From positions 475,694 through 539,693 of the forward strand of contig MU001691.1 of assembly GCA_010093515.1 (NCBI GenBank): DNA of 64,000 nt, in the 5' to 3' direction. The notes beneath the pieces were generated by a model, which did no database searches, was not told the DNA's origin, and saw only the letters and a program-made list of their open reading frames with translations. Below, one piece after another: positions 47,577-57,858 of the stretch. The stretch is from Lineolata rhizophorae (Eukaryota > Ascomycota > Dothideomycetes > Lineolatales > Lineolataceae). The translations under genes and the position numbers were made by a program. Positions within the stretch are counted from its first letter, which is position 1; each line of letters opens with the position of its first letter.

Positions 47577-48322
47577 GGCGACGGAACAGGTAGGCAGTCG
47601 GCGGGAACCACCTGCCGCCGGCCGACTGAAAGAACCCCAGCCGCACACCTAAGCCCGAGGCAACCGACGCGGCGCCGCGGCGAGCGGAACGTTCACGAGA
47701 AAATGAAGGGCCAACGCAGCGTGGATTGGGAAGTAAGAGGACAATGGGCAGGTGTTGTGGATGGCGATCGGCCTGGAAAGCCGGTGGCAGGGAAAGTGCG
47801 AGTCAGTGCTGGCGGCCGCTGCCCCGAAATTTCTGTGGTCAAGCTCCGTGGGCGTCAGCGTGCTCCATTCGCTGCCCAAGCGCTGCGCTAGCCCTTTCAC
47901 GCTCGTCTCATTGGCCAATTCATCCAAAGTCACATTCTCGTCCCATCTCCTGCCTATGTTTCTGCGGGAGCCGCAAGCTTTACTTAAAGTCCATGTGCGA
48001 AACATCCGCAGATACTCCCTATCATCTACATTACTAGTTCACATATTTCTTTGTGTTGGATTGAAATGGTATAAAGAGGCAAGTTTCTTGCTGCAACCTT
48101 TAATTGCGTCATTCACTGCACAGCCGCTGTCGTTGGCAGTAAGTATCAAACACTGCTACCAAGCGTGCAAACTCTGAAGTCCAACAATCAATTGTACAAA
48201 GGCTAGCTAGCTATCTAGTACCAAAACACAATCGAGACTGGCCGATTTACATGTTACATGGTAATCTAGTCCTTGTAAATATGATCCCCTCGAATCCCCA
48301 GGTCCCATTTCGAACGCCCCAG
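47577..48322. other. Intergenic, CLPTM1 to EDC4-like
   Basis: Promoter and leader of the EDC4-like gene and 3' region of the CLPTM1 gene, which lies upstream on the same strand. No further feature recognised. Confidence 0.5.
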
Positions 48323-50467
48323 CTACCTTCTCTTCTTCGCCTCACTCTTCTCCTTCCCGCTCGCCTTCGTCGCCTCCACACCATCCATATCGCTCTTCTC
48401 CTTCAGCGTCTTCGCCTCCGCCTTATCCTTCTTCTCTACTTCCTCCTCGTCCTCGCCTCCCTGCCCGAACTCGTTCACGCGCGTATAATCCACTTTATAC
48501 CTCCAACTCTGGTACAAATACACAAAGAAAATAACGTCATCTCTCAGCGTCGCTAGCCGATGCAGCGTCGGCATCTTGATCGTGAAGGCAAACAGGTCAT
48601 CAATAAACGTGTTCAGAAACTTGTACATCATGGCCTTGGCGGGCATGTGCGCCACGCTCTGGAGCCGGTAGTTGATGTAGAGTGACGGCACCATCATGAG
48701 GAAGCCGTAGGCGTAGACGGAGCCGACGAGCGTCGTGATGATAAAGGAATACCAGCTCTTGTGCGTCTCGTAGACGAGCGAGTAGCCGGCGTAAGCGAGA
48801 AGTAGGGGCACTGCCACCACGTACAGCCATTTGAAGGCCTCCTGGTCGTATTCTTCCGTCTTGCGCTCCGTTTCGGATAGCACGTGTTTGTCCTCGAAGA
48901 CAACGGCATAGGGAAACGGCCAGCTGGAGCCGGGCGCGGTAGGTCTCACGCGCACGTTGACGCTCTTCGTGATCTTCCAGGCCTCGATGGCGATACCAAC
49001 CCCTTGCCCGAACAGGATCATCCAGCTCGTGTTCTCGTTGTTGTCGAGGAGGTAGAGAAAAATGATGGTTTGCATGACGACGTTGGCGAGGATGGTGCGC
49101 ACTGAGGTGCCCACGTTGTCCTTCTTCTTGCGCCAATGCGACACGTCGTTCTTGAAGGCGAGCATCTCGAAGACGGTGTGCAGGATGGACACGACCACCG
49201 TCGTACCTAGCAGGTATACATTCGAGTCGATGAGCACCCGCTTGATCTCTTCCATCTCGGAGCCGTCGCCGCCGCCCGCGGGGCCCTGCCCAAATGCTGC
49301 CGCCCGTGCGTTCTGCCGCATTCCATCATCCATGCTCGCGTACAGGTTGAACTTCCAATTCGCCAAGTTCGACAGCGAGATGTGGTATGGCAGCTCCATC
49401 ACGCTGCTGTTCAGCTCCGTCATGTGCTCGCGTAGCTGCCAAAAAGTGTTAAGGTACACAATAGGGTAGTACCAGCCGTCGCGGCCGGAGGCATCGCGCG
49501 CGCCGGTCCGCTCAAGCTGCACGAACTGACGCGGCGCCGGATGCATCTGCGGGAAATTGAGCACGCCGCTATCCGGCACCACGGACAGCGTGGTGTTGGG
49601 ATGGTAATAGGATGCGATGATGGGGCCTTCCGGCTGCGGTTCTTCCTCTGCCTCCTCTTCCGCCTCATCCGTTCCAGCGAGGAGGTTCCTAGTCTTCGCC
49701 ACCTTCTTCTTCGGCAGGTACTGATTCAGCGGCCGCGCGAAATGATACGCCTTCTCGGTATCCCACGCGGGGCTCGCCGGATCCAGCTCCGCCCCCTGCA
49801 AGCCGACGCAAAAGTGCGTCCAGAGCGTCCCATTCCTGCGTACCGTCTCGGGCACCTCGAAGGAGCCCTCCACCGTCCGCGTGTCCGAGTAGTTCCCCAG
49901 ACGGAATCCGCGCTCCGCTACGATGCGCGTCGTACCGGCTGGCAGCATGTCCTCGCCCTTGGCGTCCCGCAGCGGTGGCAGCGCCAGCGACGGCGACACG
50001 TACACGTCGAAGTCGAGTATGACGCCGTCAGCGCGGTCCGCCCAGATGGGTGCGATGCGCTGCGGCACGTGCGAAAACGTCGCGTCGGCGTCGAAGGCGC
50101 TATGGTCGCGCGGCCGCGCGCTGAAGGCTGGGATCGCGCCCCGGGCGACTTTGCTGCTGCTGCCAGCGGCACCGCCAGAGGATGACACGCCGGACGAGGC
50201 AGGTTGGCCGATACCGAATTGCTTCAGGGCGAATTGGACGAGCATAAAAATGGCAACGCTCTGCAGGGCCGTGCGGAGGAACTGTTGCGCAAACGGAAAG
50301 GTCAGCAAACAGAGTCATTTTTGGCGCGAGGGTCGAGGCGGAGGCCCGTTTGAGCGGCTTGGGTCAGATAGCTCGGACATGCGGGGACATGATGCGGGGA
50401 TGGAAGGGCTGAGGTTACGCACGCTGCTCTGCTGGCCTTCTTCGCGCTGCTCGCGTGCTTCCGGCAT
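48323..50467 (-). CDS. CLPTM1-family ER membrane protein
   Basis: Complement of join 48323-50281, 50423-50467; 667 aa. Animal CLPTM1/CLPTM1L are ER multi-pass proteins linked to receptor retention and to scrambling of glucosaminyl-phosphatidylinositol for GPI anchors; the fungal role is inferred from family only. Exon 1 (15 codons, MPEAREQREEGQQSS) splices across 141 nt to FLRTALQSVAIFMLVQF, the first membrane segment (about 16-37). A large lumenal domain follows (about 40-360; SPSLALPPLRD, WTHFCVGL, PIVYLNTFWQLREHMTELNS). Then a cluster of about five or six membrane segments (about 366-600), ending in the family's most conserved part: MMYKFLNTFIDDLFAFTIK, MPTLHRLATLRDDVIFFVYL and YQSWRYKVD. 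The tail is Lys/Glu-rich, cytosolic-type, ending EAKKRR, a possible dilysine/arginine ER signal. Divergent from the LOG gene. Confidence 0.92.
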
Positions 50468-50933
50468 CGTGGGCAAGTGCGCCGGTAACCGGTCGGGGGA
50501 GACGATGCTGGCAAGAGTGGATTGGTGGAGCGAAGGGAGCGTGGATGGAGAAAGAGAAAAGAAGGCCGCAGGCGAACTCTCCAAGAATGGTGGAGCCAAG
50601 GCCGGCATGGCCGACCGGGGCGACGGAGCTGCCCGGCCACCGACGCCCGGGCTCACCATTGGCGGGCAACGATGCAAGGCCAACAGGGATTCACGCACTT
50701 ACCACGCGCTTTTTTAACTTCTTCTAGGCACTCGGTACGCCAGTAAAACAGTCATAAGTCGACCTGAAATCTCTGCATATATTTGAGCTGGGGGCCCAGA
50801 CTTTCCTCTGGAAAGTGCACATAACTTTTCCTTCTGGTTTGGCATCCTTTAAGAACTTCACTTTAATCACTAGGATAACTCCAATTTCCATCTATACCCC
50901 TAGATAAAAGCGTCATTCCTTGCAATCCTCACA
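50468..50933. promoter_or_regulatory. Divergent promoter, CLPTM1 / LOG gene
   Basis: A 466-bp head-to-head spacer between the two proposed start codons, the only clear divergent pair with a short spacer in the window. The left half is GC-rich, the right half (50.7-50.93 kb) AT-rich. No specific binding site identified. Confidence 0.5.
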
Positions 50934-51920
50934 ATGCCCGAACCAGAGTCCTCAACAGCTCCATCAAGCTCCGCGGTTAGCAAAGGCCCCGTGGTCTGTG
51001 TCTTGTGAGTATTTTTGAGGCTTTATTGGAGATTGACTTCCATACGACTGTTTTCACAGTTATTCAATAGCAGAACGCTTTGACCTACATTTGCCGACTT
51101 ATCATGGGTCACGTGATTCATATCTGTTTGCTTTATATCTGCTGTTCCACCAGTCATTGTTGAACCGTCCAGTGCCAATTGTTTCCATGCGACACGTTTC
51201 CCAAATCTGCCTCAATGTCGCACACATGAAAACACACTAACCCTTTACTTCAGCTGCGGCGCCCGCCCCGGCAACGCACCGGCGCACATGGCCGCCGCTC
51301 GAGCTCTCGCCCACGCCTTCCACGCGCACGGCATCCGCCTCGTGTACGGCGGCGGCACCGTCGGCATAATGGGCGAACTGGCACAGACCCTAGTTTCGCT
51401 TTCGGGGCCCGAATCCGTACACGGCATCATCCCCTTCGCTCTCATCAAGCACGAAGCGGGTCACCCGGCCGAAAGCACAGCTGCGCCGATATCCGCCTCT
51501 TCGGACCCGACCGACCCGTCGGCTTCCCCGTCTACGCTATCCCCGGTCTTCGGCCGCACGACCGTCGTCAAGGACATGCACACACGGAAGCGAACCATGG
51601 CAAGCGAGGTGATGAAAGGAGGTCCCGGGGGTGGGTTCGTCGCGCTTAGTGGAGGATACGGGACCCTAGAGGAATTAATGGAAGTCACGACCTGGAATCA
51701 GTTGGGGATTCATGGGCGACCGGTGGTATTGTTTAATGTGGACGGATATTGGGATGGGTTGTGGCAATGGGTGGAGAAGGCGGTAGAGCAAGGGTTCGTG
51801 AGCGAGGGATCCAAGGGGATTATGGTGCAGGCGAGCGATGCAGAGGGCGTGGTGAAGGCATTGATTGATTATAAGGTTGCGGAAGGGAGGTTTGGGCTGG
51901 ACTGGGGAACGGAGGGTTAG
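50934..51920 (+). CDS. LOG-family phosphoribohydrolase (lysine-decarboxylase-like)
   Basis: Join 50934-51004, 51254-51920; 245 aa. LOG proteins cleave ribose-5-phosphate from cytokinin riboside 5'-monophosphates or other nucleotides; older databases call them lysine decarboxylases. Exon 1 ends VCVF, completed by the exon-2 CGARPGNAP, giving the Rossmann start (about 21-33). Then RLVYGGGTVGIMG (about 53-65), HGIIPFAL, the Arg-containing MHTRKRTM (about 132-139), and the active-site loop SGGYGTLEELMEVTTW (about 156-171). The usual PGG is SGG here, a variant seen in some fungal members; the catalytic Glu and Thr are kept. A Ser/Pro-rich insert at about 95-120 is typical of fungal forms. The 249-nt intron is long but exact in phase (TT|C). 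Cytosolic, no signal peptide. Whether the fungus makes cytokinin cannot be judged from this gene alone. Confidence 0.9.
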
Positions 51921-52754
51921 TGTGGACTGTTGACTGCAGACTTTGGCCATAATTAATGCGAGGCATGTGACGGGAGAGATTTTAGGTTTACGGAGAATAT
52001 AATAGAAGCATGTCCGGACTGTTAGAAATCGTGTACATTCGCTTCAGCTATTATAGCCAGATAGGGAACTTTAAAGACACGTTGGCTTTGGTCATATTAG
52101 CTTAATGGAGAATTCTTGCCGAAAGGGAAGTCTACCTATGTCTCAAGTTCTGTTAACAAATGAGCTTTGTATTGACAAATGAGTTTTGTATCAATGCTTA
52201 CGACCGTATACTAACCTATAAAGAGTTATTTCTTGAAGGTCTTTGCCATTAAAAGATCATAAAATACGCTCTAAAATAATTCTAGGTGGCGCAAATTGCA
52301 GTTAAACTACGTTATAAATATTCCGGAGATTAAAGCCTAGAAGACGTAAACCTATAAGACACTTTATTTGTTTGTTACTAACTTCTTTTTCTTTGTTGCC
52401 AGCCTAAGTTAAGGAAGGCGTATTAGCCTAATCAGTGGTTTAGACTTATAGGACCACCTTTCACATTTTGACCTTTTATGGAACTGTATATAGTATAAGA
52501 ACGAACTTTCTCTCAGCCCAAGCATCAATTTCTTTCGCACTTCTACATCACCGTTTAATTTATATAATAATCCGACAAAAGTAACTTTTAAAACTTGCTG
52601 CTAACCTATAAGAATGGTAATCCTGCCTGAGCAATAGCTTACACTGTTAATACCGAGCAGAAGAGCATAACTAATTAGGAAACTCTAGGTGTTTCCCATG
52701 CCCAAGGGCGTAAAAAGACCCCCCGCAATTTCCAGGTCAATCACCTTAAGTGAC
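51921..52754. other. AT-rich intergenic, start of accessory segment
   Basis: Strongly AT-rich from about 52.0 to 52.65 kb, rich in TA steps and stop codons in all frames, resembling RIP-affected DNA of filamentous fungi. No transposase motif survives. Composition was judged by eye, not computed. Confidence 0.45.
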
Positions 52755-53600
52755 TTACTTAAGGAGTGCCTGGAGAGTCTCGGACGCCTTCGCTCGGACC
52801 AAAACGTACTCGAATACCTGGAGGTACTCGCAGCACTTGCCGTTGACGAACTCTGTGCGTCGTACCAGGATGTCATCTCCCTTCTGGCACGTTGCGCGGA
52901 AGGCTTTCCACTCGGGCGACTTCCACCGTTCGAGGGTCTCCTTTGAAATGTTCGAAAGGACCCTCTCCCAGTGAGGAGGCTTATCATAGTCCTTCGGCCA
53001 ATGGAGGGTCACCTTCTCTTCCGGTGTGCGGTACTGGCGGGCTTTGGCCCTGTGGCTGTTGAAAGACACCGGCTCAAGCGCCTCAGCATAGCCGTGGAAG
53101 GCCCAAACAACCATGCGGCGGTATTCGATACTGACTCCAGTCAGGGTGCGCTGGCCGGACTTAGGGAAGCGCACGATCAACTTCTGCTGATCTTGAAGCT
53201 TCCCCCAGCTCCCGTGTAGTGCTTCAAGAGGCCTACGCCAATTATGTTGGGTAGGAAACTCCTCAGTGTCGGCCGGGATCAGCTTGACCTTGCCGCTCTC
53301 GAGATCAAGAGGCAGTAGTCCACTATCGTCTTGATCGCGGATGTCGCTTGGGAGAAACACTCCATTCACTCGAGGTGGCATCTCTAGAACTGCGTTCTGC
53401 ATCACCTCTTGGAGAGCTTCTTCTGGCTTTTCCTTGAGTAGCTTTCCTATCCTCGAGTTCCTAGAGGGCAGTCGCAGACCTCCCTTCCGCCTATCCACGC
53501 GGGCTGCGCCCTCTCCGGCCTGCTTGGAATCAGGAGTGTTGGACCCGGTCTGTCTATTGTTATCGGCAGGGTCCATCGCAGGCAGTCTCTCCTGGCTCAT
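52755..53600 (-). CDS. Orphan hypothetical protein, 281 aa
   Basis: Single open frame with an ATG start, lying in AT-rich DNA but itself of normal composition. N-terminal 50 residues disordered and charged; then a folded-looking part with aromatic-rich blocks (WRRPLEALHGSWGKLQDQQK, MVVWAFHGYAEALEP, HWPKDYDKPPHWERVL, WKSPEWKAFRATCQKGDD). No family recognised, no signal peptide or membrane segment, so probably intracellular. A GTAAGT sequence overlaps the stop codon (donor position 52758 on the minus strand), so the protein might continue through an intron; a candidate acceptor near 52683 gives only a few more codons. The intact frame amid decayed-looking DNA argues for a real, possibly lineage-specific gene. 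Confidence 0.6.
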   Translation of the reverse strand: MSQERLPAMDPADNNRQTGSNTPDSKQAGEGAARVDRRKGGLRLPSRNSRIGKLLKEKPEEALQEVMQNAVLEMPPRVNGVFLPSDIRDQDDSGLLPLDLESGKVKLIPADTEEFPTQHNWRRPLEALHGSWGKLQDQQKLIVRFPKSGQRTLTGVSIEYRRMVVWAFHGYAEALEPVSFNSHRAKARQYRTPEEKVTLHWPKDYDKPPHWERVLSNISKETLERWKSPEWKAFRATCQKGDDILVRRTEFVNGKCCEYLQVFEYVLVRAKASETLQALLK

Positions 53601-55085
53601 TGTTCGTAAGTGAAGTTAGCTGGTCTGCGGTTTAGCCTAGAAACGTTGGCAGAGAAGTTTGTTGGGTCTGTTGAGAGTCTTTGCGGTTAGATACAGTGGG
53701 ATTGAGCAATTTATAATGAGAAGAGTTGAGATGGGGTACATTATACAGTATGTGTCTAAGTAATCTATACTATCATAGCCCGGACTATTCAATTGTCTCT
53801 ATCATTTTCCATTAAGAAGCATTTGAACTTTACAAAAAAGCACATAGTTCTAAACTATCCATTGAACAACTAATCAAATTTTGTGAGCCTCTATTCCCAA
53901 CAAACCTATCAGCAAGGTCCATTTTGAAAGCGTGTGTGAATCTAAACTATCAAATACACAATACCTGTTTTATTTCTAGGAAGTTCAATGCATTCTTAGA
54001 CCAGCGAAGAAGTATAGTAAGAATTGTTAGTCGAATTGCTGGTTGCAATATTTCCATAATATCTCACTAAAATAATGCATTCCGGAGTCATATTTCTTCT
54101 TCCTGACAGTTGTAAGGTTCGAAGGAATATATCCCTCAGCGAACATATTACGAAAATAAGTTGAGCTAGGCAATCAATTGATTCATATCTAACAATATTA
54201 TTCTAGGTGTCAAGAGCTGAATGGCTGATATGAGGACAATGTTTTTCAATTGATTGTGTAACTGGATAGATAGCATTCTTGTGTGTAGGATGTCTTTGTG
54301 AGGGTAGTGACATTGAGTTGAGGTCGTGTAAATAATGCGAAATGACATTGATTTTGCATTCTACAAGATAAAACATTACTAGTGACACAACAGCAAGATG
54401 AGCTTGAATTGGTTCACGGAGAAAGTTCAACTGAACTTGCAGTATAGCACTTGTCTCGACTGTTTATTTTGACTTTAACGTCTACTACGCGACGATGATA
54501 CCTTAAATAACAGGAGAGTTCAATTCGTGTATTCTTCCTGTTACTATTTCAAAAGAACGACAAAGAAACGTAGAGGTCGTCCCTACATCTGTGGTAGTTA
54601 GATTGGTGATCCCACGGGAGCACAACCTTTAGTTTAGTAAAGTAAACGTTGTTAGCCTACACTAGAGACCGACGGACGATAGTTGTATAGCGGCAAATCT
54701 GCAAAAAAAAAAAAACGGATAGAGTGCCAAAATATCAGTAGGATAACAATATGCAAACTGATAAAAAGAAAAGCCCTTCTAATTCTAAATTCAAATCTCA
54801 GGGCGCGCCTGTTATACAATTTTCCATATTCTAAAAGACGAAAAGATAACTATCCTTATACAAATCCTCATGCCGTTGCATTGCCTGAAACAAAAAAGGG
54901 TCAAATGTTCAACAAAACGCCAGTCAAAGCTATGCAAAAAAACACAAATAAGAAGTGATAGTTCCCCTTAGCTTGATTTCATCCACAATGCTTTCGCTGA
55001 ACTATCCAATGACCTGGCGGCGGCATTGAGCACTTCTCGCATGCGCTAGAGTGTAATTTTGTGTCCATTGTCACCCACGGGAGTA
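53601..55085. other. AT-rich gene-free stretch
   Basis: Low-GC DNA with stops in every frame from about 53.7 to 55.0 kb and short A/T runs (for example near 54703-54714). It has the look of RIP-degraded repeat sequence, but no element can be named. Confidence 0.45.
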
Positions 55086-55916
55086 CTAACTCGGCAGCAA
55101 ACCTCTCGGCTCATTCGGCGTAGGAGGGTCTCCCCTGGCCCAAATGGCACGGGGTCCCTGAGTGGCGCCTTCACGCGGGTCGACTCTCCTCACGGCATCA
55201 ATCTTGCTATTGCGGGTCAAAGCCGGAAACTCCCAACTCTTCCAGGTGTTCATGTCGTCAAGGTCATCTAGTTGAACATCATCAGGCATGAAAATCCAAG
55301 CGGTGCCCTGGGCTTCCTCGGCGAAAATTTGCGACAGCAGCTTCTGGAATGCGACGATGCGAGCCTGGTTGCCGTTAAAAGAGGTGCCGACGGCCACCTC
55401 CCAGTCAGGGTCGACAATGTCGTCGAAGAAAACGAAACTGTCAGGAGCGACATCATCCGGATGATCGCAAATCCAACGCTTCGCTATAGCCATGCCGCCG
55501 GCGTTGCCGAGCCTGGTATAGAACATGGACATTTTGGTGGGGACGGTGCCATGGTTTTGAATCTGCAGCCTCATCTCGTCCGGAGATGGGACGTTTCCAT
55601 CGCAGGTGAATTGTGGCTCGTCTTCTGGCTCCGGTTTGCTCTGAAAACACCCACGCCTAAAGAGATGCTTGGGAGAATCCACAGCTGGGGTCGTGTCCGG
55701 TGGAAGAGAGATGTCTCTTGGCAATGTAGGACTGCCAAATAATCCATAGTAATCTGCGAAAGTGTTAGAATTGCCAATGAAAATTGCAAGATGGTTAGGG
55801 TTACCTGTGTTATCCGATAGTCCTGTAGGGGCGGCGGAAGAGGATTGGAAGTTGGCAGTGAATAGGAGAAGTGCCAAACACGAAAATAGATAGAAGAATC
55901 CCGATTTAACCTCCAT
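55086..55916 (-). CDS. Small secreted protein, unknown family
   Basis: Complement of join 55086-55753, 55805-55916; 259 aa after removing a 51-nt in-frame intron (GTAACC...CGCAG, CTAAC near the acceptor). Without splicing the frame stays open (276 aa), so either form is possible. N-terminal Lys then a strong hydrophobic core (FFYLFSCLALLLFTANF) gives a signal peptide to about residue 29. The mature part has only three cysteines (GCFQS, FTCDG, WICDH) and conserved-looking blocks MSMFYTRLGNAGG, FVFFDDIVDPDWEVAV, SQIFAEEAQGTAWIFMPDD and WEFPALTRN. I have the impression of a family of unnamed secreted proteins in ascomycetes, but cannot name it. Pro-rich C-terminus (PPTPNEPRG). An extracellular role is inferred from the signal peptide only. 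Confidence 0.7.
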   Translation of the reverse strand: MEVKSGFFYLFSCLALLLFTANFQSSSAAPTGLSDNTGNPNHLAIFIGNSNTFADYYGLFGSPTLPRDISLPPDTTPAVDSPKHLFRRGCFQSKPEPEDEPQFTCDGNVPSPDEMRLQIQNHGTVPTKMSMFYTRLGNAGGMAIAKRWICDHPDDVAPDSFVFFDDIVDPDWEVAVGTSFNGNQARIVAFQKLLSQIFAEEAQGTAWIFMPDDVQLDDLDDMNTWKSWEFPALTRNSKIDAVRRVDPREGATQGPRAIWARGDPPTPNEPRGLLPS

Positions 55917-56453
55917 TTTGCCTGGAGGAAAGAAATTTTATGCTTCAGAAAAAATGTAAAATTTTCGCAGGAGAAGCGGCCAAAACGCTGATTCAGGCAA
56001 CAGTGCTCTGTGGGAAATATGAAATCTAGGAAAGAGAACACCGGGAAACTGGACAGAGAAAAATATGAGTGAATGCAAAGAGTGTGATTTGAAGAAGTTT
56101 AGATTAGAGCTTATGCTCTGCTACGCTCAAAATCGAGCAGAAGTGTTGGCAATGAGTCTCTTTTTATCGTAGATGGAGTAGGTAGCGAGGAACTCAACGC
56201 CAAGATGTTGAGTAACTACTTTGGGCGAGAGGCTCATCCCTAAAGATCCGGAGAGAGGCCTCCAAAGCCGTAGTGATTAGCCTCTTGTTTTGCGCTCGAG
56301 CGTTTCAAGTATGAATAGTTCACAACGCTAAGCGAAATGTTGGATTTTGTGGCGCGATGAGTTTACGCCCTTCATGATTCATCTCGGGAAAGGAATAAGA
56401 GCAACAACAGAGGCCGCCGAAAATAGAAGCTAGGATAGCTTCGAGTTCCGCAT
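55917..56453. other. Intergenic, no feature recognised
   Basis: Promoter region of the secreted protein gene (minus strand) and 3' flank of the ankyrin-like gene. No coding or repeat feature seen. Confidence 0.5.
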
Positions 56454-57101
56454 TCATTCAAGGACTACTGGACACGAAGATTTCGTCTTTCCGACTCTGT
56501 GCCAACAGAGCTTGCCACTCCCCAGCATGTGCGATTTTTGGGCATATTCACCCTGTCCGCCCATGGTGCATCCGTGACTTTTGAGAAGTTTAACGATTTC
56601 TGCTCTCACTGTAGATCTTTTCTCGTCCTCGCCTGCCCAGGCTTTCCTCTTGATCTCCTCATCTGGATCAATCATCATGAGAACCTATCAGAGGATGGCC
56701 AAAAAGCTGATTAGCCTTCGTAAAGTGCTAAAACGTCATTGATAAGATCAGATCTATTTTACCGGAGTAAACATGATACGGCCTTCGTTTGCATTCAAGT
56801 GCAGCTCGTCAAGAAGGTATTGCATCATAGGGAGGTCGTTGTTGAGCGCGGCGCCTCCGATGAGATCCCCTTTCTCGCCGAGATCCCAGGTCTTAGCTTC
56901 CAGGACATACTCAACGACCACCTTCCATGTTTCGACTCCAGCGAAGAAGGCAAGGTAATGCACGTCGAAGAGGCGCCAGCCTGGGATAATGGTCCGATAG
57001 TCCGAATGGCTTTCGAAGAGATGGCGGAGCTCGTCAGCGCGGCCAGACCTGGCGGCGTCCACAAATAGGGCGATGGTGGCTTTGGGTTCAGCCGTCGCCA
57101 T
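56454..57101 (-). CDS. Short ankyrin-repeat-like protein
   Basis: Complement of join 56454-56684, 56763-57101; 189 aa. The N-terminal half shows an ankyrin-like helix-turn-helix series: ALFVDAARSGRADELRHLFE, VHYLAFFAGVETWKVVVEYVL, DLIGGAALNNDLPMMQYLLDE, followed by LNANEGRIMFTP. After a 78-nt intron the second exon (LMMIDPDEEIKRKAW ... IVKLLKSHGCTMGG) resembles the end of another repeat. The join skips the usual start of a repeat (the TPLHxAA-type helix is missing), so the protein may be degenerate, or an exon may be misassigned. Small soluble ankyrin proteins are common and expanded in fungal accessory regions; the binding partner is unknown. ATG 57101 (MATAEPKATIALF) fits well. Confidence 0.68.
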
Positions 57102-57858
57102 TTGGTAGTCAGTGCGTTCGGAAAGTTAAACTTCGAAAAGAAAAAGTAGTTGGGAGGCTCGCGACGCGGAAATTTGAAACCGCAGTTCTAGACCTTCTTG
57201 AGATATCCGAGAGTGTGAGGAGGTGAAAGAAAGCTACGACTCCTCTACGGACCCTATTATAGCCTTTTCCAAAGACGGGGCGCAGCCGAACCACTCGAAA
57301 ATACGTGGAGGGGGCAGTGTTAGAGGATATGTATGTCTCATGCTAGTAGCTTTTAAGCGCTGTGGAGTACAAGGGGCTGCATGAAAGGCCTCCCGGTTAA
57401 GCACCCTATTTTGCACGTATAAATTTTCACGTGCGAGAGGCTTAGCCCTACGCACGTGCACTCCCGAACGCCATTGATTTATTCCATCTATCTTTATACC
57501 CTTGGCGCCCATGCGTGGTTCCCGCGTTGGGTGATGGAGGTAGCCCCAAACACCGAGTTCTTAACTCTCGCCAAGACTTCGGAGCTCGCCGGCATTGGTG
57601 ATGATGTTGGTGGTCCAAGTTTCATTTCGCACTTCCCAGAGGCCCCTCGAGCTGGAAATAGCTTCATTAGTCAATTCTGTTTTCGCTTGGGCCTTCGAGT
57701 CTTTTGGGCCAAATATGGTGTATCGCAACATGCAAGCTGCATTTGGGCACCCAATTCTTTGTATTTAAGTCGCCAACTCCGCTGGAAATGGGACACTATT
57801 CAAGCGCTACCCTTCCACAACTCCTCTTCGCTCGCTTCCGACTTTTCTTCTTTCCGTC
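57102..57858. other. Divergent intergenic, ankyrin-like / repeat protein
   Basis: Head-to-head region between the minus-strand ankyrin-like gene and the plus-strand secreted repeat protein gene. A plus-strand frame at 57456-57947 overlaps the start of the latter and is judged a chance frame. Confidence 0.5.
57762..57768 (+). promoter_or_regulatory. TATA-like element (TATTTAA)
   Basis: TATTTAA about 90 bp before ATG 57859, a sensible distance for a fungal TATA box of the secreted repeat protein gene. Supported only by motif and position. Confidence 0.3.
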
